Shown: in pieces, positions 43,759 to 54,375 of the stretch
Numbering within the stretch: position 1 is the first letter of the stretch
Layout: each line of letters opens with the position of its first letter
Assembly: GCA_963575645.1 (NCBI GenBank)
Contig: OY754469.1
Span: forward strand, 41,250,753-41,314,752
Reading direction: 5' to 3'
Length of the DNA: 64,000 bases
From: Xanthostigma xanthostigma
Taxonomy: Eukaryota; Arthropoda; Insecta; Raphidioptera; Raphidiidae
Program-made: the position numbers and the translations under genes
Notes under the pieces: model-generated
Told to the model about the DNA's origin: nothing
Database searches by the model: none
What the model saw: the letters and a program-made list of their open reading frames with translations, nothing else

Positions 43759-46700
43759 ATGGGTGATAAGGGCATAGTTGGTCATCTTCAAGAATTTAAT
43801 CCTGCAATAAATAGCTGGGAAATTTATTCCAAAAAATTAAAACAATTTTTTATCATAAATGATATAAAGGAGAAATCACGTCAACGAAGTATTCTGTTAC
43901 ATTTTTTACACGAAGACTGCTATCAATTACTTATAGATTTATGTGTTCCGAAATCACCGGATGACGTCGATTACGATATTTTAATAGGATATTTGGACAA
44001 GCATTACAAATCAGTAAAATCAATTTTCTACGAAAGAGAAGAATTTTACCGAAGTTTTCGAAAAAATGGAGAGTCTCTAAGTGAATGGGCAGCACGAGTC
44101 AAGCATCTGAGTGTAAACTGCAATTTTGGCAACCACTTGACTACTGCTTTACGAGATAAATTTATCACTGGGTTAGAAGAAGGCTCTATCAAGATGAAGC
44201 TGTACATGGAAACGGAAGACAAGCTTACATTTGATAAAGCATTGGAGTTAGCTCAGCTGGTGGAGATGACGCATCCTGACTTCAAAGATTCAAAACAAGA
44301 TTCCTCGGAGTTGTATCGAATCCGACAAGGAGGGAGCGCAAGAAATTCCACGAATAGTACGAATGCTGGCGGTTCAAACAAGTCCAAATGCAAAGTGTGC
44401 GGTAAAAAGAATCATTTTGCTAATAATTGTAAATATAAAGATTATAGTTGTCATTTTTGCAATGAAAAAGGTCATTTAAAATCTGTGTGTCATAAATATA
44501 AAACGGCACAAAATGAAAAACAAGATAGTACATCCAGTCATAACCCCAATGCTAATACGCGAAGAACTTATGTTCTAAATGAAGAAGTACCTGTTTTCAA
44601 TATTAGTTCAAAACAGATTAAGCCTATTACTGTAAAGGTCTGTTTGAATAATAAAGAATTTGATTTACAAGTTGATTCGGGAGCAGCGGTAATGGCATGT
44701 TCGCAAAATTTTTGGGAAAATCATTTTTCTGAATGTAAACTTAAACCAAGTACGATAATTTTGAAAAGTTATGACGGTAGTACTATTAAGCCGTTAGGAT
44801 TGTTTAATTTAAACGTAAAATTTAACAATTGCACCACAGATTTAGATTTTTATGTTGTACGTAGGGCAGGAGAACCTATTCTAGGTCTTGATTGGATGAA
44901 TAAATTTAACATGGGTATAAAGGAATTAAATTTTATTGATCAAAACGAAAATTTTGTATTAAATAAATTTAAAGATGTTTTTTCTAATGAATTAGGCACT
45001 TTTAAATATGGTAAAATCAAGTTAGACTTAGAGTCAGAAGCTGAACCGATTTTTCATAAGCCGCGACTACTGGCGTTTGCATTGCGAACTAAAGTTGAAC
45101 ATCAGCTTAAAAAGCTGGTTGAAACTGGTGTTTTGGTACCTGTGGATTATTCTCGATGGTCTAGTCCTATTGTCCCGGTTTTAAAAAAGGATGGATCTAT
45201 CAGAATATGTGGGGATTATAAAGTTACGATTAATAAGTTTTTGAAAGTGGATAAATACCCACTACCGCGAATCGAAGATCTTTTTTCGAAATTACAAGGA
45301 GGGGTAGAATTTACCAAAATAGATTTGAGTCAGGCTTACCAGCAAGTAGAATTAGAAGAAAATTCACAACTTGTAACTACCATTAGCACTCATTTTGGTT
45401 TATTCAAATATACTCGCTTGCCTTACGGTGTATCTACAGCCCCAGCAAAATTTCAGAAAATCATGGAGCATCTTTTATTGGGAATAGCAGGCACAGTTGT
45501 TTTCCTTGATGATATTTTAATTACGGGGAAAGACCGTAAAGAGCATACTCAAAGATTAGATTTAGTTCTTTCAAAGTTACAAAAAGCCGGTTTAAAAATT
45601 AAAAAGGAAAAATGTAAATTTTTTCAAAAGTGTGTAAATTATTTAGGTTTTGTCATTGATGCTGAAGGACTTCATCCTGATATGAATAAAGTCAAAGCAA
45701 TTCGCGAAGCACCTGAACCAAAAAATCACACACAACTACAATCATTTTTAGGTTTTATGAATTATTACCGTAAATTCATTTCTAATTTTTCAATAAAGTT
45801 AAAGCCACTTTATGAATTGTTAAAAAAAGATGCTATATGGCAATGGTCTGATCAGTGTAAAAATTCTTTTGAATCTATTAAAAATGAATTAACGTCCTCT
45901 TCAATCTTAGTTCATTTTAATCCGGACTTAGATATAAAAGTAATTGTCGATGCATGTGAGTACGGGGTAGCTGGAATATTAGTTCATAGATATCCGAATG
46001 GGGAGTTGCGACCTATTGAGTTTGCATCTAGGACTTTAAATGATTCCGAAAAACGCTATTCGCAAATTGATAAAGAGGCGTTAGCTATTATTTACTCTGT
46101 TAAACAGTTTTATCAATATTTGTGGGGACGAAAATTTGTTCTAGTTACTGATCATCAAGCACTAGTTAGTATTTTCGGCCCAAAAAAGGGCATTCCAATT
46201 TTAGCTGCAAATCGCTTACAAAGATATGCTGTTTATTTATCCGGTTTTTCTTTTGATATAGAGTATGTTAAATCTGCAAACAATCTTGCGGATTGCTTAT
46301 CTAGAATGCCGATAAATACCACTGACATTAAAAGTAGCGATAACGATTATGACGAAGTTTTCCTAAATTTTGTTTTATCTGAAAGTAATTTACCGATTAC
46401 ACAAAAAGAAATTGCAAATGAAATAGAAAAAGATAAAACATTAAATTCAGTTAAAAATTATGTACAAATAGGATGGCCACAAAAAGTTCAACCTGAATTA
46501 CAGCCATATTTTACCCGCAGAGAACAGTTGTCCGTTGAAAATAATTGTTTATTTTGGGGGTACCGTTTAATTATACCTGAATGCATTAGACATACGCTTT
46601 TGAACGAGCTACATCAAACACATCTAGGTATTGTCAAGATGAAATCAATTTCTCGAAATTATATTTGGTGGCCTAAAATCGATAGCCAAATTGAATTGGT

Positions 46701-47748
46701 AGCTAAAAGTTGTGAATCTTGTCTTCTAAATAAAGAAAATCCACCTAAAGACACATTAATTCCGTGGACATTTCCTGAAAGACCCTGGCAAAGATTGCAT
46801 TGTGATTTTGCAGGACCTATTTTCGGAAAAATGTTATTAATAGTTATTGATTCATTTACTAAATGGCTTGAAGTTTTTGTTTTAAATAATGCAAATTCCG
46901 AAACAACAATTGAATGTTTAAGTGATCTATTTTCTAGATTCGGTTTACCGGACATGTTGGTTAGCGATCACGGTACACAATTTACCTCTGATTTATTTAA
47001 AACATTTTTAACATGCAACGGTATTAAGCATCAGCTTTCGCCAGTGCAACACCCATCTACTAACGGAGCTGCTGAAAATGCCGTCAAAATTATTAAAAAC
47101 GCTCTTTTTAACGCTAAGGGGCTAAAACCGCATATTAATATTAAAAATACATTAAGTAAATTTCTTATGTCATACAGAAATACACCTCATGCAACTACTG
47201 GGTTTAGTCCAGCAATTCTTATGTTTGGGCGCAATATTAAAAATCGTTTTGATTTGTTAAATAATAAATTAAACAATTCTAATGAAAAAATTAATATAAA
47301 TGAAATATACGACGAAACTAAAAATAATGTTAAAAAAATGCAACAAAAACAAATCGAAAATCATAGAGGGAAGGAAAGAGTAGCGCTAAAAATAAATGAT
47401 TTAGTAATGATTAAAGATTATAGAAACAGTTCAAAACCATGGACTAAAGCTAAAATAATAAAAATTTTGGGCAAACAAAATTATTTGGTTAAATTAACAC
47501 TAGAAAATAAAACATGGAAGCGCCACATAAACCAGATTAGAAAATTTGACAATTATTCATTTATTGATTGTACTCTTAACCCCCCTGTACAAAATGAAAA
47601 CAATATTCAAAATAATGATGTAAATAATATTGAAAATAATGACGAAAATAATATTCAAAATAATAACGAAAATTATGAGGAAAATGCGATCATAAGTGAT
47701 AGACCTAAAAGAACTATCAAACAGCCTGATCGTTTGATGTATGTGTAA
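43759..47748 (+). CDS. Gag-Pol polyprotein of the mag-like Gypsy element
   Basis: 1,329 residues in one frame with no stop. Gag (about 1-200) starts MGDKGIVGHLQEFNP, followed by two CCHC knuckles (C211-C214-H219-C224 and C231-C234-H239-C244) that bind the RNA. The protease has VDSGA with D306. Reverse transcriptase (about 410-700) has YPLPRIEDLF, LPYGVSTAPAKFQ and the catalytic FLDD at 582-585. RNase H has D731 in VIVDACEYG and TDHQAL. Integrase has the zinc-binding H952, H955, C985, C988 and the catalytic D1016, D1070, E1106 (DD35E spacing). A polar Asn/Glu-rich stretch precedes a PKRTIKQPDRL tail, as in related elements. All catalytic residues looked for are present, so it may be active. 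The start is the first ATG after the primer site (aataATGG context). The single frame means gag and pol are made together and cleaved by the protease. Confidence 0.97.
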   Translation: MGDKGIVGHLQEFNPAINSWEIYSKKLKQFFIINDIKEKSRQRSILLHFLHEDCYQLLIDLCVPKSPDDVDYDILIGYLDKHYKSVKSIFYEREEFYRSFRKNGESLSEWAARVKHLSVNCNFGNHLTTALRDKFITGLEEGSIKMKLYMETEDKLTFDKALELAQLVEMTHPDFKDSKQDSSELYRIRQGGSARNSTNSTNAGGSNKSKCKVCGKKNHFANNCKYKDYSCHFCNEKGHLKSVCHKYKTAQNEKQDSTSSHNPNANTRRTYVLNEEVPVFNISSKQIKPITVKVCLNNKEFDLQVDSGAAVMACSQNFWENHFSECKLKPSTIILKSYDGSTIKPLGLFNLNVKFNNCTTDLDFYVVRRAGEPILGLDWMNKFNMGIKELNFIDQNENFVLNKFKDVFSNELGTFKYGKIKLDLESEAEPIFHKPRLLAFALRTKVEHQLKKLVETGVLVPVDYSRWSSPIVPVLKKDGSIRICGDYKVTINKFLKVDKYPLPRIEDLFSKLQGGVEFTKIDLSQAYQQVELEENSQLVTTISTHFGLFKYTRLPYGVSTAPAKFQKIMEHLLLGIAGTVVFLDDILITGKDRKEHTQRLDLVLSKLQKAGLKIKKEKCKFFQKCVNYLGFVIDAEGLHPDMNKVKAIREAPEPKNHTQLQSFLGFMNYYRKFISNFSIKLKPLYELLKKDAIWQWSDQCKNSFESIKNELTSSSILVHFNPDLDIKVIVDACEYGVAGILVHRYPNGELRPIEFASRTLNDSEKRYSQIDKEALAIIYSVKQFYQYLWGRKFVLVTDHQALVSIFGPKKGIPILAANRLQRYAVYLSGFSFDIEYVKSANNLADCLSRMPINTTDIKSSDNDYDEVFLNFVLSESNLPITQKEIANEIEKDKTLNSVKNYVQIGWPQKVQPELQPYFTRREQLSVENNCLFWGYRLIIPECIRHTLLNELHQTHLGIVKMKSISRNYIWWPKIDSQIELVAKSCESCLLNKENPPKDTLIPWTFPERPWQRLHCDFAGPIFGKMLLIVIDSFTKWLEVFVLNNANSETTIECLSDLFSRFGLPDMLVSDHGTQFTSDLFKTFLTCNGIKHQLSPVQHPSTNGAAENAVKIIKNALFNAKGLKPHINIKNTLSKFLMSYRNTPHATTGFSPAILMFGRNIKNRFDLLNNKLNNSNEKININEIYDETKNNVKKMQQKQIENHRGKERVALKINDLVMIKDYRNSSKPWTKAKIIKILGKQNYLVKLTLENKTWKRHINQIRKFDNYSFIDCTLNPPVQNENNIQNNDVNNIENNDENNIQNNNENYEENAIISDRPKRTIKQPDRLMYV

Positions 47749-47815
47749 AATATTTTAGATATTAAAATTATTCGTTAAAATTCTAAAAGAATAAAATTTA
47801 TTTCTGTTGTTAAGT

Positions 47816-47825
47816 TGGGAGGAAA
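47816..47825 (+). promoter_or_regulatory. Polypurine tract
   Basis: tgggaggaaa directly abuts the 3' LTR, the expected site for plus-strand DNA priming. Confidence 0.85.
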
Positions 47826-48003
47826 TGTGCTGTATTTGAAATATAAAATATTATGCAAGTGTCGTTTAGTTTAAAAGTATTACTTATGTAACTATACCTA
47901 TTAAGATTGTAAATTCTTTTTTAAAATAAAATCTGTTCTGTTCTGTTTGAAACTCAAAAGCATTCGCATGTTAATTTATTTGCTATTAAAAGAATATCCT
48001 ACA
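47826..48003 (+). repeat. 3' LTR of the Gypsy element
   Basis: Identical to 43548-43725; followed by gttcc (48004-48008). Confidence 0.95.
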
Positions 48004-48284
48004 GTTCCAAAATGCGGCTAAAGAACTTATATAAACAGCGCTAGCGTGGAAGTCAGAAGTCAGTGCCAGTGACAATGAACAATGCGCGACATAAATAAAT
48101 ATAGAGATAAATAGACATCTGTGAGATATAAATATTCTGTGTACATAGTAGGTTAGTGTTATTATTGTTGTAGAAATCGTTTGTTTTTCGTTATTTATTG
48201 TATTATTTCATTTTTCATTTATTATTAGAGAAGTATTTTAAGTTTGTTTTTGTAAATTAATATCTTTACCATAAATATGTTACA

Positions 48285-50084
48285 TTATTCTTTATTAATG
48301 CAGAAAGCATTGTCAATTTAACAATGACCTTAGATTGTATTTATATAATTGAATTTTTTTATGCTTCTTTGTAAAGTTTTCAGTAGAAAATTAGATTGTA
48401 CTCACAGAACTGATCAACATAGAAAAAGATCGCTTTTTATGTTAAATTCGTGGAATAAAGTTTCTTGGAAACGGAAATACAATTTAAACGATACACATTT
48501 TAAAGAAAATATTGTTTCACCAGATCAATATTTTTTCGAACAGGATAGATTTGAAATTCTGAAACACTGGATAAATATGTATGGTTACAGTCTAAGGTCA
48601 CTTTCAAATCAGATTTTCTTATAAAAATGGACGACCTGAAGTTTGATGAATTGTACAACATACAGTATACAATTTTTTAATTAATTACTTTTTTGTATCA
48701 TGAGAAATAAAAAGAACAATAAGAACTGAAAACTTTCATATCATCTACCTTTCCTTTATTCATAATTTATTTTCATCACGAAGTTATGAATTTTTTTTAT
48801 TTAAAAACTACACCAGACGAAAAGTCTATATTATACTCTGGCATAGTAGAAAATATGTACATTATTATAACTTCGAATATATTTTTAACTTTTACAATGT
48901 TGCTTCTGGAAATTATAGAATAGAGTAGAAAAACTATTTTCTGCTTTGTACAATTAAGTACATAGAAAATTATGAAGAGTAAACAAAATCACAAAAAATA
49001 ATCTTTTATATTACAGTGCTACTTGTCACCCTGGCTGTCTTATAGTTTATTTTTGAAAAATCTCATTTTATGAAAGTAGAACAAAACGACGCCATAGCTT
49101 CTTTCATTTTATTTATGGTTTAAATAAATAAAGTAAGAAACATCTAATTTTAATATCAGATAAATAATATTTCGTATTTCTAGGAAATCAGGATGTAACA
49201 ATAACTTTAATGTTCTTTCCATTAGATTTATGTATTTATGAAATATACGTTTTTATTTAACGACAACATTGGATAATGAAAAATCCTGTACGCTTATAAT
49301 AGCTTTAAGTATTCATGCTTGAAAGCACATTTTTAACATGAAAACGTCTGTTCGCTCGAGTGCAGTGATAGCTGGTCGAACTTGTGTCAGATATGAATCG
49401 CTAATAACTACGAGACTAATAATGCGTTGACAACGGTTAAGCTTACAACGATAGATCATGCTTGTACGAGTTCGTCGCGCAAGATTTGCTTTGTCTGTGA
49501 CGTCATCGCACGAGTGTAGACGCATGCGCTTGACAGTCACGAATTACCTTCGGGTCAAGCTTTAAATTACTGTAGCGTGGAAACGTTATGATTTTATTTT
49601 GACTTTTTGACGAAAAATTTACGGCGCTGACCCGAACTGCGCATTTAAGCTATTTGGTGACGACACTGGATAATGAAAAATGCTGTACGCTCATAATGTA
49701 TTAAAGTATTCATGCGTGAAAGCACATTTTTTTCAGTATCAATTTTCTCGAGAGAATTGTTAACACAATGTGAAAAGGGGCGTCTAATGATCTATTCTGA
49801 GAGACATACGATATGTTATAAAACTGTTCTACGGCTAATCAGATTTTGTGCTTGATCTAACACGATGACATTTTAAGATGACCCAGTTTTCTTGTCCAGT
49901 AGAAAGGAAAAGCTGAACGTGAATAAATCTTTATAAAAAATAGCAGCGCGCAAATGCGGCATCCAGGTTATCTTTTGACCGTATAGATATTTTATCTGTT
50001 CTCATTTGATTCAAAATTACATTTTCACATTTCTCTTTAAATTGAAACGAGTTTCTTTTTTTTAAATAATGTAACCGAGCGGCC
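48285..50084. other. No gene; one direct duplication
   Basis: Bases 49258-49341 and 49658-49738 are direct copies ('ggataatgaaaaatcctgta' vs 'ggataatgaaaaatgctgta', then 'attcatg..tgaaagcacatt'), 400 bases apart. At 48298-48340 'gcagaaagcattgtcaa' and 'taacaatgaccttaga' match the reverse of 58886-58935. The 91-codon frame at 48349 is unrecognised. Confidence 0.5.
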
Positions 50085-51501
50085 TTAAGGAGGTTGATGC
50101 GTTACAGTCCCAATCAAAAGTATGTCGAATTCTAAATGGGAACTTTTCCATATTTTTTTGACGTGATAACGTCTTATAAATTGATGAATCACCAATATTA
50201 TGATGAATCGCCAATATTATAAATTGATAAAACACCGGCTGCATGTACGAAAAAGTGTAACGTAACGTTCGTAACGCGTAACGCATAACGCGTAGCGTTC
50301 CGCCTGACCCTGTGCGTGCTTTTTGCTAATTTCTCGCTCAATTTAAATCAGATCGGTTTGAAACCAGTCTTAAACGAAAGAGGAGAACATTTTACATAGA
50401 TTTTGTATAACAGAATTTGCCTAAACAGTTTTTTTATACAAATTTATATAGAAAAATATTTTATACAAATTTATATAGAAAAATAGCTGTATAAATGCAT
50501 TGTTGTCTATTGCATGGCGCGCGCGCGACGCGGTCGGTCGTCTTTGTTTGCCGTACATGGAAATTAGAAAATAACGTATGTCTTGTCTTAACATGAAAAC
50601 GGCTGCATTTCTAATGTTTATTTTTTGACATTAGTATTTTGTGATTTTCAAAGCCTTCTAAGTTAACTATTGGAATAACTAATTATTATTAGAACATAAT
50701 ACTTTGTAAGTTGCAAACGTCACTTTTGACATTTCTTATCATTCCGACACCAAGGATAAGCGGATTGAAACCAAATTTTGGGAGGTTTAGGTTATGTATT
50801 ACGGAATACGTTATCACGTAAAACTATCGTCCGTAAACCGACTTTACAGACAACCAATTTTTACAAAAGGTTATAAGCTAATGATACTAATAAATTATTG
50901 TCATTAAGGAATAAATAAATATTTTTTTTTAATATTAATTAATTATTTCAGTATTTTACTGGACTAACTTTTGAATTTTTTGTACAAAGTTAGGTTAAAA
51001 AAAATAAATTTATGTAATTATCTGTATTTTACATATTTTTTGCAGTAAATAATTAAAAAAAGAAATTAGAAGTAATAAAAATTAAAACTAAACCATTAAA
51101 AAGTTAAAAATTCAGTTAAAATTGTTAAAATAGTCAAGAATAAAAGTCCATGATCGAAAAGTGCTAAGGTTTAATAATTTTTTTTAATGATTAAAAGTCT
51201 CCTAATTAAATTGGAAAAAAATATTAAAATATGCGTAAGACATCCATGCTTTACATAGTTAGTTTTCGGAACTGCTGACATTATTTGGTTATTTGCAAAA
51301 AACTAAAATGTACCGTTTGCATACTAGGTTGACATATTTTCCATAAGACTACATTGTAAAAGTTTTTTTTAATTTTTAACTTTATAAATCTCCTAATGAT
51401 TTTGGATTTTTTACAGAAAATTTTGTCATAAAAAAATCTATTAAAAAAACTTTATTTCAGATTTTTTTCATTATCTTCGTAAAACGACTTAACCTCCTTA
51501 A
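50085..51501 (+). mobile_element. TTAAGGAGG-TIR element, copy 3, with nested insertion
   Basis: TTAAGGAGGTTGA at the left and 'ttaacctccttaa' at the right; the inside is collinear with 27138-27827 except for the insertion at 50160-50857, after 'gggaacttttccata'. No frame. Confidence 0.8.
50160..50857 (+). mobile_element. GACGTGATAACG element, long copy, nested
   Basis: 698 bp from GACGTGATAACGTCTTATA to 'cagacaaccaa' within T tracts. Includes a block of near-tandem cgtaacg units (50255-50300) and a body shared with 37610-38060 ('aaaccaaattttgggagg', 'aaacgaaagaggagaa'). Inverted copy at 52202-52894. No frame. Confidence 0.75.
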
Positions 51502-51710
51502 CACACGAATTTTTAGACAATTAGTTCTAGCTGGTTATTCTTTGATCTGATAAGGTTGTGTAAACATTCTTGCCGATATGTAATCTTAACAATCTTATCA
51601 ATTGGAACATTATGTAACCTACTCGCCAAAAAGAAGTTACACAACATTCTAGAGCAGATACACAACTACTTATTATTTTCTTTGAGCATGTTGGACATGT
51701 TCCACTATGG

Positions 51711-52040
51711 ACTGAGCGGGGTGGCGTAAAGGTGAGACCACTAGACTCGCATTCGGGAGGTACCGCGTTCGAATCCTGGCGCAAACAGATGTGGCTAGGA
51801 CTTTTTCCTGCTGCCTCTCGCCGAGAAACGGTAATTCCTGTATCGGCCATCTTGTTGAGGATTTCCATGGTTTCCCTCAATAATCCCAGATAAATATCGA
51901 GACGGTTCCTTATTCAAGGCCATGGCCGATTACCTGTCAAACTCCTATGATCAAAATTTGCCTACTTTATCCATATGTCATAAAATTCCTTCATTCGCCC
52001 ATTGCTCTTAATTAAGTGGAAGTTTAATCGCTTTTGCAGT
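51711..52040 (+). mobile_element. tRNA-derived SINE, 3'-truncated copy
   Basis: The tRNA-related head starts actgagcggggtggcg with an A-box-like region and a B box CGTTCGAATCC (51769-51779). The body 'ttcctgctgcctctcgccga', 'ccatcttgttgaggattt' and 'aggccatggccgatta' follows, in the same order as the full copy at 59370-59770. It stops near 'ttaagtggaag', lacking the last ~130 bases and the (ATT)n tail. Confidence 0.85.
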
Positions 52041-52131
52041 CATCTGCTAGTAACTGTTTATCGTCATGATTTGTAAATGAATTATTAATAAGTCGATGTT
52101 CGGCTAGAAACCAATATATTGACCACGGGCG

Positions 52132-53191
52132 TAACTAGGCGTGTGCAACAGACGGAAGAGGATCCCAGAAATACCGAAAAAATCGCATTATACTAAAAAA
52201 ATTGGTTGTCTGTAAAGTCGGTTTACGGACGATAGTTTTACGTGATAACGTATTCCGTAATACATAACCTAAACCTCCCAAAATTTGGTTTCAATCCGCT
52301 TATCCTTGGTGTCGGAATGATAAGAAATGTCAAAAGTGACGTTTGCAACTTACAAAGTATTATGTTCTAATAATAATTAGTTATTCCAATACTTAACTTA
52401 GAAGGCGTTGCAATTCTCAAAATACTAATGTCAAAAAATTGAATTAAACATTAGAAATGCAGCCGTTTTCATGTTAAGACAAGACATACGTTTGCTTCTA
52501 ATTTCCATGTACGGCAAACAAAGACAACCAACCGCGTCGCGCCATGCATTAGACAACATTGCATTTATACAGCTATTTTTCTATATAAATTTGTATAAAA
52601 TATTTTTCTATATAAATTTGTATAAAAAAACTGTTTAGGCAAATTCTGTTATACGAAATCTATGTAAAATGTTCTCCTCTTTCGTTTAAGACTGGTTTCA
52701 AACCGATCTGATTTAAATTGAGCGAGAAATTAGCAAAAAGCGTCAGGCGGAACGTTACGCGTTATGCGTTATACGTTATGCGTTACGCGTTACGAACGTT
52801 AGGAACGTTACGTTACACTTTTTCGTACATGCAGCCGGTGTTTTATCAATTTATAATATTGGTGATTCATCAAGTTATAAGACGTTATCACGTTAAAAAA
52901 CTATACGTCTTTCAACAACTTTTTGGGAACCTGTCCGGAAAATAGTAGACCATCTCCCCCCTCCCTACTACTGTCCTAACAACGTAGTGGCTAATAAAAA
53001 GAAGAAGAAAAATACACGTAAATCAGTGGAAATATACCTAGCTAAAATGTATCGCTTACTCAAAAAAAAAAATTTTTTTTTGGTTGTACTACCGGTTAAA
53101 ACAATTATTTTGGGGAAATAAGTAGCTTTATTTAATTCATTAAATTTAGTGTAGCGGGCCCACTGCCGTAAAAAAGCTAGTTACGGCCCTA
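52132..53191. mobile_element. Possible hAT remnant hosting the GACGTGATAACG element
   Basis: CACGGGCGTAACTAGGC at the left and GCTAGTTACGGCCCT at the right form imperfect inverted termini of the CAnGGGCGTAACTAG type seen in hATs. No convincing 8-bp duplication. The interior is mostly the 52202-52894 insertion. Confidence 0.4.
52202..52894 (-). mobile_element. GACGTGATAACG element, long copy, inverted
   Basis: Reverse-complement copy of 50160-50857 with the same internal order ('ttggttgtctgtaaagtcgg' at its left, 'acgttatcacgtta' at its right). The two copies are separated by 1.3 kb and could form a large stem-loop. Confidence 0.8.
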
Positions 53192-53869
53192 ATAGTATAG
53201 GATCCCGATTTGGCTTGATCTTCACCCATCGAGTTTTCTAATCATATTTGAATTTTGATAATATAATGTATTAAAAATTAATAAGGATTAATAAATTGTC
53301 CAATAAAATGGGTCAAAAGCTATCAAATCGGAAGTGATGTGTTGTTGATTGTAAAGATACACCAACTGAACATCTAGAATTACAATTTCACTGTTTTCCT
53401 GGATTCTATTATGAATTAGAGAGGAAAAAAATGGACTGCAGCAGTACGTCGTCAAGAGTAATTAAATTTTATTTTACGTCTGTAATCATTATTAAATACA
53501 TGAAAAATATCATAATTGTTATTTTGTTAAGAAAAATAAGATTTAAAAAATTTAGAAATTAAAAATGTATATCATTTATGTAGTTTTTTTACTGACATTT
53601 TGCGTAAATATTTTTTTTATAATTAAGAATAACGCGGGTTTCCATGGGTGTAAGTTTGGAGTGAACCAGTTTTTAAAAAATCAAACATGAGATGGCGCAA
53701 AGATCGCATGTCAAATATACTTTCCTAGCGTATACCATAAAAATGACGCAGGCTAAATCACATTTTTGGATAAGTTGGCTTTTGAATGTTAGATCTTCAT
53801 TTATAGAACGTTCTGTACATGCATCGTTTTAAATAAGCGGAAAGAAGGAGGAGGAGGAGGAGGACAGAA
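53192..53869. other. No feature recognised
   Basis: AT-rich; a (gga)n run at 53847-53862 borders the GC-rich block. Confidence 0.35.
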
Positions 53870-54245
53870 TGAATAAATGACCTTGCATTGAACGGCGCGC
53901 CACTGATATGTACTTAGAGACTCCCCCGGTTAGAGGAGGGGGCGCGAGGTCGAAGTTAATGTGGTGTGTGTATTGCTTCGCTGCCGGCTCTAATTTACCG
54001 GAAACTGGGATTTTATTAGCGGCCTCCTCCAGGACATGCGAGCGATGTACTGCTCGCACCATCCAGCCAGTCATCTTTACAGTGTTCCAGAATACTTCCC
54101 TTTTCATTTCCTTCTCATCCTATTCCTCCACAAACTCCTTCCACTCTCAGTCGATACCGCGCACCCAGAAACGTATTGTAATATCCAGAGTTGTACCCAC
54201 CGGTGGCGGTGCAATTTCTTCTGAGAAGAAATCCACTTAGGAATT
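53870..54245. other. GC-rich island, unclassified
   Basis: Compositionally unlike its surroundings. Open on both strands: plus 53908-54240 (110 codons, MYLETPPVRGGGARSK) and minus 53829-54107 (92 codons, containing HRSHVLEEAANKIPVSGKL). 'cggcgcgccactg' at 53893-53905 looks like a hAT-type end. I do not recognise a protein. It could be a repeat, a captured exon or a host exon. Confidence 0.35.
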
Positions 54246-54375
54246 TTTTCAGATTAATTACCGATCGATTTTGTTAATTTTTCATTCTTTCTTTTTGATG
54301 CATATAAATACTTCTTTATATTGTTTGAAATTCAACGAGTCTATACCAAATATAAAAGAAGTTATTACTTCAAAG

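Larger units (their letters stand above)
43548..48003 (+). mobile_element. Complete Ty3/Gypsy retrotransposon, mag-like (4,456 bp)
   Basis: Two 178-bp LTRs that are identical base for base, a 5-bp target duplication (gttcc at 43543-43547 and 48004-48008), a primer site next to the 5' LTR, a polypurine tract before the 3' LTR and one open gag-pol frame. No envelope frame. Identical LTRs mean the insertion is recent. Short LTRs, fused gag-pol and the gag/RT sequence style point to the mag clade first known from Bombyx mori; that placement is by motif, not by tree. Confidence 0.95.
43373..48284 (+). mobile_element. Solo LTR (BEL-like) split by the Gypsy element
   Basis: The two outer pieces 43373-43547 and 48009-48284 join across the Gypsy insertion to about 450 bp. 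They start TATAACGAGACGCC and end AATATGTTACA. acttatataaacagcgc near 48026 looks like a TATA box, and 'attgttg(a)ca', 'cagtgacaatgaacaatg' resemble the 55-717 LTR. ttat precedes (43369-43372) and follows (48285-48288), a 4-bp duplication, though AT-rich and therefore weak. Confidence 0.6.

Noticed and set aside
46659..46955. 98-codon minus-strand frame
   Set aside because: Antisense shadow of the integrase region of the Gypsy gag-pol.
48349..48624. 91-codon frame after the Gypsy element, possible env or accessory gene
   Set aside because: It lies outside the 3' LTR and target duplication, so it is not part of the element; no signal peptide or recognisable domain.
51711..51785. tRNA gene (good B box, A-box-like segment)
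   Set aside because: It is the head of a SINE that recurs at 59370-59770 with a long non-tRNA body and target duplication.
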